Positions 59,901-64,000 of a stretch of 64,000 bases of DNA are shown in pieces. Positions within the stretch are counted from its first letter, which is position 1. Every line of letters starts with the position of its first letter. Made by a program: the position numbers and the translations under genes. This DNA is from Haemaphysalis longicornis. Its lineage: Eukaryota; Arthropoda; Arachnida; Ixodida; Ixodidae. Location of the stretch: NCBI GenBank assembly GCA_013339765.2, contig CM023457.1:75527819-75591818 (forward strand). Reading direction: 5' to 3'. The notes under the pieces are model-generated. The model was not told the DNA's origin and searched no databases. It was given only the letters and a program-made list of their open reading frames with translations.

Positions 59901-62726
59901 AAGTGTTTCCAAGAATGTAACGCAACACACGCCAGGGTAATTTGCAGGTGGCAGAGCACAACGAATAAAATTACACAAATATGCTGTAGACGTCTGCGCA
60001 CACCATTCATAACTGTGCAACATTAGAATTGCCAGCTTTCAATGACATTGAAAATGACACCTTACTGGAGTGCAACTTTATGCTCATGGCGACTACATTT
60101 CGCACTATGATTTGGTGTTCTGCGAAGCATCTCTGTGGATTGTCACTATTCACGAAAAATCTGATTCAGCGCTAACTATTACATTAAAAATCCCTCGATT
60201 GTGCTTATATGAAATGCTTTGCATTTTTGCCTCACCATCGGCCATTTCTTTTTCATTCTGACCTGGCGCGCATACCAGAAAGGGGCAAGGTCTTCTCGTG
60301 GGTCCGGCGGACACCTTAAACATGACCCCGCGACGATGACCCACATCAAAGAAATTTGCTCATGCCAGCGTTTACGCTAGGTGCTAGAGGGCGCCACTAA
60401 TGCAACCAAATCCAACCATAAAGAACAGGCAGTGTATGCAGCTAAGAATTTGTGTCTAAAGCCGGCGCAGGAACAACCGACTCGTGTGCAAAATGAGAGG
60501 TGACACTCAGCCCTTGTGTGGGGCAGCTGGGTACTCACCTTCATGGCAAGGGTGAGGGTGTTGGTCATAATGAGCACAAAAAGGGCGTACTCAAAGTACT
60601 GGGATGTCACAAACCACCACATCTTGTACTGGAATCGGGCCTTGGGTATGTAGCGCCGCACGGGCTTCGCCTTCAGCGCAAACTCGATGCAGTTCCTCTG
60701 CGCGCCACGTGAGAGGCAAGAGCAAAGGGTTGGGAGGTAAGGAAAGGATGAGCAAAGCGACGTCAGGCAATACTGCTCGTTCATACGGGCATTGAAATTC
60801 TTTATGTTCTTGCCACATTTTTATCTTTGGTAGCTTTTTTCTAACCATACTTTAGTGAGGCAAAAGTAGGCCTTGTGGTCGCAAATAAGGTTAGAAGAAA
60901 GTTAGAAGGCCATTTAAAGAGGAGAACCCTTCCAGACAATGTTTTTACTACTAATTATGATGACATTCTTATCGAAATCCTTTCGCGCAGTCCTTACTGT
61001 AGATGACACCTTGCTCTATTGTAAGAACCATGTTAACGTAATTAATCTACCAGGATTCAAATAAAGGAAGCAATTAGATGAGAACATATTAGGGTTTTTG
61101 GCACACGAAGTAAAAAAACATAGCTATATTTTGCTGCAAAATAAATTTAGTAGAAATGAAATAACGCCACCACTGAGCAACTGAAAACGTCGAGTACGTT
61201 CTGAGCACTACCCTGCTCGTGTTGAGCGTACCGGCTAACTCGGCAAGAACCACATGAAGAGAAGAGGTCATCATAGTTTTGCCAGGCAAGTTTTGGTACA
61301 CAGAAATAATCACAAAAATGGCGCCTAAATGGCAAACCGACGCCTATAATTTTTTCTTGGACTCAGAACGTGCGTTTTCTGCTTACTCTCCCGTAATTGC
61401 CTCAAAGGGTCACACTGCATCGAATAATATGCGAAATAGCTCTATTTCAACATTATTAATGTGATACATAGGTTTTTCTCCAGTGCAAAATCACAACAAA
61501 AAAGACTCTTAAGTAGCATGCTTTAGCTATAGTTAAGTTTTATGAGTCTGAGACTTTCAGAACGTGTGTTTTCTGTTCACCCTGCAATTTTTCTCTGAAA
61601 ATGTCACGCTGTATGAGGTGACAGCAAAAAAGTCATACTTTGACATTACTAATGTACAGCAGCCGACATTTTTTCCGGACTCCAGAATTCGGACCTGACC
61701 GATATTCCGGACTTTCCTGAGGAACCGCCAGTTGTCTCATATGAATAATGTAAATGAACAACGGATGATTCAGACAAAATAAAGCCAAAAGTTTCGATTT
61801 TGTGGACAACATTTCCCGCGACAGAGCCACGGAGCGACTACAGAACGACGCCATTTTGACATTTAAGCCACGTGTCTAGCTTCAGATTGGATGAAGATTG
61901 GCTTAACTCCCACTGGGGTAACAAATGTTGATCTTGGAAGCCGTAATTTTGCATTTAGTTTGCGGCGGGAGCCATCTGGAAAGCCGGAAACGGGTCATAC
62001 GTGGCCATGCATTGCCAACGCTTTGGCGTTGTCCAATGTTTACGATGTTTACAAAGAGGCCAGTTTGCAGAGATGCAAGCACATGTTCTAACACAGAGGA
62101 ATTTAAGGACAAGGAACCATCCACGACTTTTTTAGTCCCATTTGAATGAAATAAACTTTGTTTTTGCAACTCGCGGATTTTTCGGACTGCTCTTTTATTC
62201 GTACTATCTTCCGTTTCCCACGAGGTCCAAAAAATCGGTCGGCTACTCTATTACATTTACTTCCTCTGGTAAAATTAAAAAAAAAGACGTCTGAGTGGCA
62301 TACTGCGGCTTATCGTTCAGATTTTTTTCGGACTGCGATTTTTCGACCGTGTGTTTTCCTGTTACCATCCCACCGTTATACGCCAAAGTCAAGCTCTACT
62401 TCCCCAAATGTGAACTAGCTCCATAAGACATTACTTCTGCATTACGTAATTTCTTCTCTGCCCTTAACAGCAGTTCCATTCACGGTTCTCGCGGAGGAAG
62501 AAGAGCAGGAGTTGTGGGGTTCACCTGGTTTTTGTCGAGCTCGCAGTTCTTGTACTCCTGCTCGCCTTCGTTCTGAAATGTGACAATGACGAAGCCGACG
62601 AAGATGTTCACCATAAAGAACGCGATGATGATGATGTATACGATGAAGAACACTGCCACCAAGGGCCGGTAGTTATACAGCGGGCCGTGGTCTTCCGTGT
62701 TCGAATCGATGGCCACGTACAGGAGG
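11719..62726 (-). CDS. Ca-alpha1D: L-type (CaV1) voltage-gated calcium channel alpha-1 subunit, 3' half (19 exons)
   Basis: Nineteen minus-strand exons from 62525-62726 to 11719-11930 join in one open frame (about 1,040 residues to the TAG at 11719-11721). The protein forms the pore and voltage sensor of an L-type channel in the plasma membrane. Seen in order: end of the domain III pore loop, IIIS6 (MVNIFVGFVIVTFQ), III-IV linker, IVS1-S3, IVS4 with regularly spaced Arg/Lys, IVS5, pore loop with 'SATGESW' carrying the selectivity glutamate, IVS6 ([11 protein letters not shown]), EF-hand/pre-IQ, IQ motif (FLIQDYFRRFKKRK), a Pro/Ser-rich tail, a distal module (EGLGRY-like) and a C-terminal DTPL. 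'ITFQ' with 'NEGEQEYKNCELDKNQ' and the III-IV linker mark CaV1 rather than CaV2. Most exon joins fall where the vertebrate gene has them. The first half of the gene lies beyond the right edge. Confidence 0.95.
12456..12663 (-). CDS. Ca-alpha1D: CaV1 exon 18: distal C-terminal regulatory module
   Basis: The acceptor 'ctgctgaag' follows a pyrimidine-rich stretch. 69 codons plus A precede the donor CTACA|GTAAGC. The residues read VLHEQGLGKYC, FVRATQREL and TQEEMDRAAHEIL. They match in order the vertebrate CaV1 segment EGLGRY...FVSAT...EMESAA, the distal module that modulates calcium-dependent inactivation in CaV1.3/1.4. Upstream open frame is not used: the acceptor fits phase 0. Confidence 0.8.
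12960..13162 (-). mobile_element. Ruka-type SINE, head truncated
   Basis: The plus strand reads 'gctatgaggcacgccgtagtg', 'ttttgaccacccggggatct' and 'gtggccgccgcggccgg', the reverse complement of the body of the intact copy at 3829-4071. The tRNA-like A-box end is missing after 'ctcagcagcacaa'. Confidence 0.75.
14548..15780 (-). mobile_element. CR1-like LINE relic with 3' UTR and AATAAA
   Basis: On the minus strand, from about 15765, the frames (with one shift) read 'NVPQGSILG' then 'YDNDT', a decayed reverse-transcriptase active site (normally YADDT). At about 15088-15306 they read 'LQKRTFLCIDKVP...', the tail typical of CR1-like ORF2. The element ends near 14560 with 'ctcaataaaatt' (poly(A) signal). 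The RT is inactive. The clade is a guess from style. Confidence 0.6.
16925..17058 (+). repeat. sequence shared with the RTE 5' region at 39630-39762
   Basis: The best block, 17001-17058 against 39705-39762, agrees at 49 of 58 positions by hand count. Weaker similarity continues left to 16925. The repeat overlaps the last 16 nt of CaV1 exon 17 and its splice donor. Confidence 0.65.
17043..17499 (-). CDS. Ca-alpha1D: CaV1 exon 17: proline/serine-rich distal tail
   Basis: The acceptor is 'gcgaagcaccag'. A leading C completes the codon opened by CA in exon 16, then 152 codons follow. 'MAVAGL' matches the conserved IMAVAGL motif of the vertebrate CaV1 tail. The donor used here is GCCATG|GTCAGG, the only nearby donor that fits the phase-0 acceptor of exon 18. 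A stronger-looking donor, CACG|GTGAGT, lies at 17123/17122. The exon is very GC-rich, which makes long spurious frames on the plus strand. Boundaries are less sure than for the membrane exons. Confidence 0.75.
17500..20298. other. CaV1 intron 16 (2.8 kb)
   Basis: Left part is G-rich on the plus strand with repeated 'gcaggtgg(g/a)' units (about 17540-17650). The remainder is AT-rich and unremarkable. No exon or recognisable element seen. Confidence 0.6.
20299..20631 (-). CDS. Ca-alpha1D: CaV1 exon 16: Ser/Ala/Arg-rich tail segment
   Basis: The acceptor is 'tccatccacag'. C completes Ser with the AG left by exon 15, then 110 codons and CA follow. The segment begins SSSSAEDPDQCG, includes an acidic block (SSLYEEDEDAGG) and a basic one (LRALRRSRSAR), and ends DFYFCP. 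The donor is CCCCA|GTACGT; reading through it instead would stop at 20274. Low-complexity and poorly conserved in the family, so the call rests on phase, splice sites and GC-rich codon use. Confidence 0.75.
21165..21880 (-). repeat. cluster of partial Ruka-type SINE modules
   Basis: The 3' module 'gaagctacacc...ctatgaggc(g/a)c...gtagtg' recurs at about 21175, 21405, 21545 and 21670, all in the same orientation. The last copy continues through 'gaccacctggattcttt' and 'gaaattgaacc' to about 21880. Short ggcaag/caag repeats lie between them (about 21233-21265). Confidence 0.6.
25976..26045 (-). repeat. Ruka-type SINE fragment
   Basis: 'gtttaacgcaccgcagctgcacc' followed by 'cctatgaaat' and 'cgtagcg' matches the 3' module of the SINE copies. 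Decayed and short. Confidence 0.45.
26308..26555 (-). CDS. Ca-alpha1D: CaV1 exon 15: RNHTLFG tail segment
   Basis: The acceptor is 'cacatgtgcag' style (TGCAG) and the donor is TCCAG|GTAAGC. 82 codons plus AG. It begins RNHTLFGSMWSSM, a block also known from arthropod CaV1 tails just after 'EPMHR', then becomes rich in Pro, Arg, Ser and His. GC-rich. Confidence 0.88.
26690..26760. repeat. three inverted/tandem copies of gtgtgactact(t)cata
   Basis: 'gtgtgactacttcata' occurs twice and 'gtgtgactactttata' once. The first two are each followed by a complementary 'agtcacac', so two 9-bp stems can form side by side. Confidence 0.75.
27468..27575 (-). CDS. Ca-alpha1D: CaV1 exon 14: post-IQ segment
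   Basis: The acceptor is 'ctctactatag' and the donor is CACCGA|GTGAGT. Exactly 36 codons, reading AGLRELHEMGPEIRRAVSGN..., then an acidic run and EPMHR. It matches the vertebrate AGLRTLHDIGPEIRRAIS block, including the exon start after Gln. Confidence 0.95.
28845..29126 (-). mobile_element. 280-bp dispersed repeat with tRNA-like boxes, copy 2
   Basis: Near-identical to 6498-6778 from 'ctatccggcgcctggtttcg' to 'ctcgcggggagatggg'. On the minus strand the A-box-like and B-box-like motifs come at the 3' side, with about 170 bp of other sequence upstream. No clear target duplication. It abuts the element starting at 29166. Confidence 0.75.
29166..30036. mobile_element. inverted-repeat DNA element (Tigger/mariner-like, non-autonomous)
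   Basis: The left end reads 'cagttaaacgtggatgtaac', and the reverse complement of the right end reads 'cgttaaacctggatataac'. The internal sequence has an 18-A run at 29532 and no intact transposase. Short frames around 29783-29986 are not recognisable. Confidence 0.55.
30355..30485 (-). CDS. Ca-alpha1D: CaV1 exon 13: IQ motif
   Basis: The acceptor is 'cctgctcccag' and the donor is CTGCAG|GTGCGG. CG completes Ala, then 43 codons follow. 'DDDVTVGKFYATFLIQDYF' and 'RRFKKRK' are the CaV1 IQ region that binds calmodulin. 'STVALQ' ends the exon exactly where the vertebrate exon ends. Confidence 0.97.
31157..31255 (-). CDS. Ca-alpha1D: CaV1 exon 12: pre-IQ helix
   Basis: The acceptor is 'ttttatttgaag' and the donor is CGCAG|GTGACT. 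It encodes G-NIDTANEELRAIIKKIWK, then RTSPRLLDQVVPPA. It is a close match to the vertebrate pre-IQ segment. Easily missed because no long open frame covers it. Confidence 0.95.
31393..31495 (-). CDS. Ca-alpha1D: CaV1 exon 11: pre-IQ region
   Basis: The acceptor is 'tctctcaacag' and the donor is GACG|GTAAGC. 34 codons plus G, including [20 protein letters not shown], almost identical to vertebrate CaV1. Confidence 0.97.
32463..32559 (-). CDS. Ca-alpha1D: CaV1 exon 10: proximal C-tail after the EF-hand
   Basis: The acceptor is 'gcctctctccag' and the donor is TGCAAG|GTAATG. G completes Lys, then 32 codons read GRIKHLDVVTLLRKIQPPLG and FGKLCPHRVACK, the strongly conserved EF-hand-adjacent block. 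Confidence 0.96.
34262..34345 (-). mobile_element. tRNA-derived SINE head or tRNA relic
   Basis: The minus strand reads 'ggctcgtagctcaatcggtgag' (tRNA D-arm/A box) and 'ggttctattcctggcggtgc' (T-arm/B box). The anticodon arm does not fold cleanly and there is an insertion before the T arm, so this is not a functional tRNA. Confidence 0.5.
34552..34624. repeat. nested inverted repeat
   Basis: A core stem 'gtcgcctcc'/'ggaggcgac' with a 3-nt loop (34572-34592) sits beside a wider imperfect pairing of 'tctccgtctctg' with 'cagagacggacggaga'. Two alternative folds share the left arm. Confidence 0.65.
34838..34890. repeat. short minisatellite (gtcgctggt / gtcgttggt)
   Basis: About five imperfect 9-bp units in a row, inside CaV1 intron 9. 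The frame through it is spurious. Confidence 0.7.
36230..36357 (-). CDS. Ca-alpha1D: CaV1 exon 9: IVS6 end and EF-hand start
   Basis: The acceptor is 'gcttattcgcag' and the donor is GCCAA|GTAAGT. 42 codons plus AA. [20 protein letters not shown] and SILGPHHLDEF are nearly invariant in CaV1. Confidence 0.98.
36358..38812. other. CaV1 intron 8 (2.5 kb)
   Basis: AT-rich. A Ruka-type SINE lies at 38560-38765, immediately before exon 8 in plus-strand order. Nothing else recognised. Confidence 0.6.
38560..38765 (-). mobile_element. Ruka-type SINE, head truncated
   Basis: The plus strand reads 'gaagctacactttgggttatg', 'ttaattttgaccacgagcag' and 'ttgcggccggggccaaaccc', the reverse complement of the SINE body. 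It stops about 48 bp from the 3' end of CaV1 exon 8 and is co-oriented with the channel gene. Confidence 0.75.
38813..38972 (-). CDS. Ca-alpha1D: CaV1 exon 8: domain IV pore loop and first part of IVS6
   Basis: The acceptor is 'acactgttgcag' and the donor is TTCCTG|GTAACG. G completes Arg, then 53 codons. 'SATGESWQEIML' carries the domain IV selectivity glutamate. An extracellular stretch with three Cys follows, then IVS6 'VALIYFISFYILCSFL'. The open frame continues past the donor to 38750, but the family shows the exon ends at L. Confidence 0.97.
38973..42027. other. CaV1 intron 7 (3.1 kb)
   Basis: Dominated by a 5' portion of an RTE-type retrotransposon (39610-40800). The rest is AT-rich with no exon seen. 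Confidence 0.65.
39610..40800 (+). mobile_element. RTE-type LINE relic: 5' region and endonuclease domain
   Basis: From 40141 the plus frame reads 'QTYAPTANYGDDAAANFYGD', the APE-type endonuclease opening of RTE/BovB elements. It then gives 'MIVMGGFN' where active elements have GDFN, 'FFRKRKNRKWT' and, after a frameshift at about 40420, 'SDYRMV' where active elements have SDHR. The reverse transcriptase is missing. The 5' region (39630-39762) resembles 16925-17058. The element is dead. Confidence 0.7.
42028..42122 (-). CDS. Ca-alpha1D: CaV1 exon 7: domain IV S5-pore turret
   Basis: The acceptor is 'catccccgcag' and the donor is TTTAG|GTAAGA. 31 codons plus AG, reading LFGKIGLENDDSAID and RNNNFQTFPQAVLVLF. 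The position after the splice junction is usually Met in vertebrates; here it is Leu. Confidence 0.96.
42766..42831 (-). CDS. Ca-alpha1D: CaV1 exon 6: IVS5
   Basis: A 66-nt exon with acceptor 'tttcctgcag' and donor ATGCAG|GTAAGT. It encodes exactly 22 residues, ALPYVALLIVML then FFIYAVIGMQ, the same size as the vertebrate exon. Too short to show as a separate open frame. Confidence 0.97.
44172..44768. mobile_element. non-autonomous Tigger-like element, about 600 bp
   Basis: The left end 'gacctagttataacgaa' and the reverse complement of the right end 'gttgaacctcattataacgaa' match. Internal sub-terminal repeats 'ttcgttatatcc' and 'ttcgctatatc' support it. No transposase. Confidence 0.55.
45135..45298. 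mobile_element. Tigger-like terminal piece with internal 13-bp hairpin
   Basis: 'gttcgaattatcc' occurs twice and the right end is 'gaaataatgagatttcactg', in the style of pogo/Tigger ends. Inside, 45165-45177 'aaggctcctcacg' pairs perfectly with 45192-45204 'cgtgaggagcctt'. Confidence 0.5.
45636..45758 (-). CDS. Ca-alpha1D: CaV1 exon 5: IVS4 voltage sensor and S4-S5 linker
   Basis: The acceptor is 'ttcctcccag' and the donor is TTCCAG|GTATGC. 41 codons, PGTNIISINFFRLFRVMRLV then [21 protein letters not shown]. Basic residues recur every third position (R12, R15, R18, K21, K24), the hallmark of S4. Confidence 0.97.
51270..51450. repeat. about 70-bp tandem repeat, roughly 2.5 units
   Basis: The block 'tt(a/g)ac(t)gacaagttaatgcat..ttaccagttaagaaccaact' recurs three times with drift (about 51284, 51347 and 51412). 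Confidence 0.65.
52710..52952 (-). mobile_element. Ruka-type SINE, near full length
   Basis: Reverse complement of the tick SINE: (gatt)n tail at 52710, 'ttttgactacctggggatct', 'gaatcgaactcgcgtcc' (B box) and 'agccaccgcggcgggtgg' (5' end). An 8-bp direct repeat 'acaggaga' occurs at 52702-52709 and 52953-52960, a plausible target duplication. Confidence 0.8.
53351..53793. repeat. duplicated block X, copy 1 (partner 55361-55787)
   Basis: From 'tatgcgtaacgtagt' to 'gagctcactggcattt', colinear with copy 2 apart from substitutions and small indels. Function unknown; no gene seen in it. Confidence 0.85.
53794..55335 (+). mobile_element. CR1-like LINE, 5'-truncated, decayed
   Basis: The plus strand reads 'DAIFIDLSKAFD', 'SGVPQGSVLGPLLFLIYVND' and 'LFADDCNLY' (FADD at 54081-54092), the reverse-transcriptase core. 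An in-frame TAA at about 53923 and TAG at about 54141 and later shifts break it. The ORF2 tail runs to a stop at 54900. A 3' UTR follows, then an aaataaat microsatellite tail to about 55335, typical of the CR1/L2 group. Confidence 0.85.
55361..55787. repeat. duplicated block X, copy 2
   Basis: Matches 53351-53793. The short sequence 'aaacagcaaggaat' occurs both just before this copy (55336) and just after it (55793), showing that the original unit was X plus that tail, duplicated in tandem. Confidence 0.85.
55858..57095. mobile_element. head-to-head pair of Penelope-like element 3' ends
   Basis: Arms 56553-56735 (minus) and 56766-56945 (plus) form a long imperfect inverted repeat with a 30-nt centre. 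Both arms encode the same tail: 'LAEAYYIRKRASDCVSDTS' on the minus strand and 'LAQAYYIRKRASDCVRDTS' on the plus strand. This is the end of the GIY-YIG endonuclease of Penelope-like elements. An outer inverted pair, 55859-55910 with 57045-57095 ('ttttaagcgcaacga'/'tcgttgcgcttaaaa'), brackets the unit. The coding pieces are short remnants. Confidence 0.7.
57474..57557 (-). CDS. Ca-alpha1D: CaV1 exon 4: IVS3
   Basis: The acceptor is 'ctaccgatgcag' and the donor is GTAAAC|GTGAGC. 28 codons, NYFGDAWNVFDFIIVLGSF then IDIIYSEVN. It corresponds to the exon that is mutually exclusive in vertebrate CaV1; only one version was seen here. Confidence 0.97.
57558..59033. other. CaV1 intron 3 (1.5 kb)
   Basis: No repeat element or second IVS3 exon recognised. 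The open frames here (57558-57789, 58637-58852) are intronic read-through. Confidence 0.6.
59034..59144 (-). CDS. Ca-alpha1D: CaV1 exon 3: IVS2
   Basis: The acceptor is 'aaccctgtcag' and the donor is TTCAAG|GTGAGA. 37 codons, FHGQSEAYTYALDVMNMIFT then AVFALEFVLKIVAFRFK. S2 acidic and S3-proximal residues are in place. Confidence 0.96.
59145..60538. other. CaV1 intron 2 (1.4 kb)
   Basis: AT-rich, no exon or clear repeat recognised. Short frames on both strands only. Confidence 0.6.
60539..60697 (-). CDS. Ca-alpha1D: CaV1 exon 2: III-IV linker and IVS1
   Basis: The acceptor is 'cgtggcgcgcag' and the donor is ATGAAG|GTGAGT. 53 codons. 'RNCIEFALKAKPVRRYIPKA' is the CaV1 linker, and 'YFEYALFVLIMTNTLTLAMK' is IVS1. 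Confidence 0.97.
60698..62524. other. CaV1 intron 1 of window (1.8 kb)
   Basis: Contains a 600-bp inverted-repeat element (61655-62250) and further 'tttttcggact' pieces at 62320-62350. No exon seen. Confidence 0.6.
61655..62250. mobile_element. non-autonomous inverted-repeat element, about 595 bp
   Basis: The left end 'agccgacattttttccggac' and the reverse complement of the right end 'agccgaccgattttttggac' match and abut TA on the left ('tgta'). Internal frames are not a transposase. Sub-terminal 'ttccggac' motifs recur. Confidence 0.6.
62525..62726 (-). CDS. Ca-alpha1D: CaV1 exon 1 of window: end of domain III pore loop and IIIS6
   Basis: The acceptor is 'tctattttcag' and the donor is AACCAG|GTGAAC. 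A leading C completes a codon begun upstream, then 67 codons: LLYVAIDSNTEDHGP, the S6 helix (VFFIVYIIIIAFFMVNIFV), VTFQNEGEQEYKNCELDKNQ. An exon ending in phase 2 must lie beyond the right edge. Confidence 0.97.
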
Positions 62727-64000
62727 CTGAAAATAGAAGAAATGCCGATATAAGCTCTTTATTAACAAGTTGCACCATACAAAGGACACTTTCTATCACT
62801 GAGGATAAAAAAGTGAGGACTTTATCCGAGCTTCGCGTAATTTTAACAAGAGGGTGGAGTTGAGCCCGTGAGAAAAAATACAACGGTACTTTCGGTTGAA
62901 GGTCAGTGCAGGATGCCCTAATAAGCTGCAACATGATGGCATGATTTTGCCTCTACAACATTTTTAGTATCTGAACAAAGTGGCTCGTTCTATGTTTGTG
63001 AACATACAAAACTTGTATAGTAATTTTTTGTTATATCTGGGCTGTTAAGTGAGAGGCTGATAGGTTACTTTCCGAAGCCAATTCAAAGAGGCGAGCCAAT
63101 ACCACCTTTACGCGCATCTTTAATGCAAGTGAGGATGGGCGTTTAGATTCTAAATTTTTATGATGAATGTTTATTTACTGTCCTGTGTTTTCTTTGTGTG
63201 CGAAGCAACGGAGGGTGCGTAAAGTTATCGCAAATGCGGTAGATGGTATGATTCAATTTAGAATAAAGGGGTTTCATAACTGAATTACAATGTCAGCCAC
63301 AATGCTGGGAATGCCGGAAAAGGCGTTCAAGCGTAAGCAGTAAGTTTCTGCCGGAACATCGATGAAGCAAGCTCATTTAAAAATTGTAAATCGGCTTTTT
63401 TACTCATGTGTTGGATAATACCATCGCGTCCATAAGTCGTCGAAATGGCAACAGCATAGTAGCCTCACTGTGTGCTCGGCCGCCTGCAGCTAGTCGTGGT
63501 TGTATTTAAGACAAGTGTGTCAAAGCGTTAGTTTTTCCGTACAAATGAACCATTTGACTTCAACTTGTCATTTATCCCCTTTTGTCTATTCTTGTATTGC
63601 CTGTTTCTACTACGGAAAAATGTGTACATGTTGGAATGAGACAGGAATGACACGCGAGTCGCGCACTCATTGATCAAACGTAAAAGTAAAATGTAGAATG
63701 GTTCATATTGTAAATCCGCACGTCATATTCAATGCTCCAGCAGAACATTAACTTGAACAAGCTGTATTTTGATATGTGGCCTAAAGCGTCATGCACGAAG
63801 GCTTTCTTTTATTCCCTTTCAATTTCGTCCTCACACCTACAAAGACACAGATATCAACAATTTAACCCTCCATATTGTGCATTATTTGTTCACTCAGCTA
63901 CTTCGCTACGTAATTGTTGACATGAAAAGAGACCTTGCTTCATCAACAAAATCACGGTCGAAGTAGATATTATCGGGCACAAACAAAAACAAGGATTGTG
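62727..64000. other. CaV1 intron running off the right edge
   Basis: AT-rich with no recognisable exon, so the domain III pore-loop exon (FEGWP-type) must lie beyond 64000. Confidence 0.6.

Noticed and set aside
1..64000. CRISPR arrays, operons, bacterial promoters
   Set aside because: No regularly spaced repeats of that kind; the window is spliced eukaryotic DNA.

Overview
The window looks like nuclear DNA of an arthropod, most likely an ixodid (hard) tick. Exons are short, carry GT..AG splice sites and sit in AT-rich introns of up to about 12 kb. The introns are full of repeats, including several copies of a tRNA-derived SINE that I recognise as the tick 'Ruka' type, plus CR1-like, RTE-like and Penelope-like retroelement pieces and small pogo/Tigger-like inverted-repeat elements. 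There is one 100-N assembly gap at 6398-6497. Nothing bacterial or viral was seen.

Two host genes were found, converging tail to tail. (1) Plus strand, 1385-5268: four consecutive exons (105 codons, phases all consistent) of a gene entering from the left edge. The conceptual protein resembles the C-terminal coiled-coil region of the TBK1/IKK-epsilon kinases. The 3' end of this gene was not found. (2) Minus strand, 62726 down to 11719: the 3' half of an L-type (CaV1) voltage-gated calcium channel alpha-1 subunit. Nineteen exons can be read, from the end of the domain III pore loop to the stop codon. Their lengths sum to 3,124 nt (one leading base plus 1,041 codons including the stop), and every splice phase agrees.

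Layout. 1-5268: TBK1-like exons and introns, with one SINE that has a perfect 14-bp target duplication and one perfect 25-bp hairpin. 5269-11718: intergenic, with old repeats, the gap and a LINE tail. 11719-31500: cytoplasmic C-tail of the channel (EF-hand/pre-IQ, IQ, a proline/serine-rich tail in GC-rich exons, a distal autoinhibitory-type module and a PDZ-type C-terminus). 32463-45758: IVS4 to IVS6, the domain IV pore loop and the start of the C-tail. 45759-57473: a 12-kb intron holding a LINE inserted in an older tandem duplication and a head-to-head Penelope pair. 57474-62726: IIIS6 to IVS3. 62727-64000: intron leading to exons beyond the right edge.

Most interesting points: the penultimate-but-one channel exon ends inside a sequence shared with an RTE-type repeat; a strong donor 80 nt inside that exon would join in frame straight to the last exon, dropping the distal module but keeping the PDZ ligand; two methionines of the mammalian dihydropyridine site are replaced; and several repeat structures record their order of events. 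No wholly new gene system was evident.
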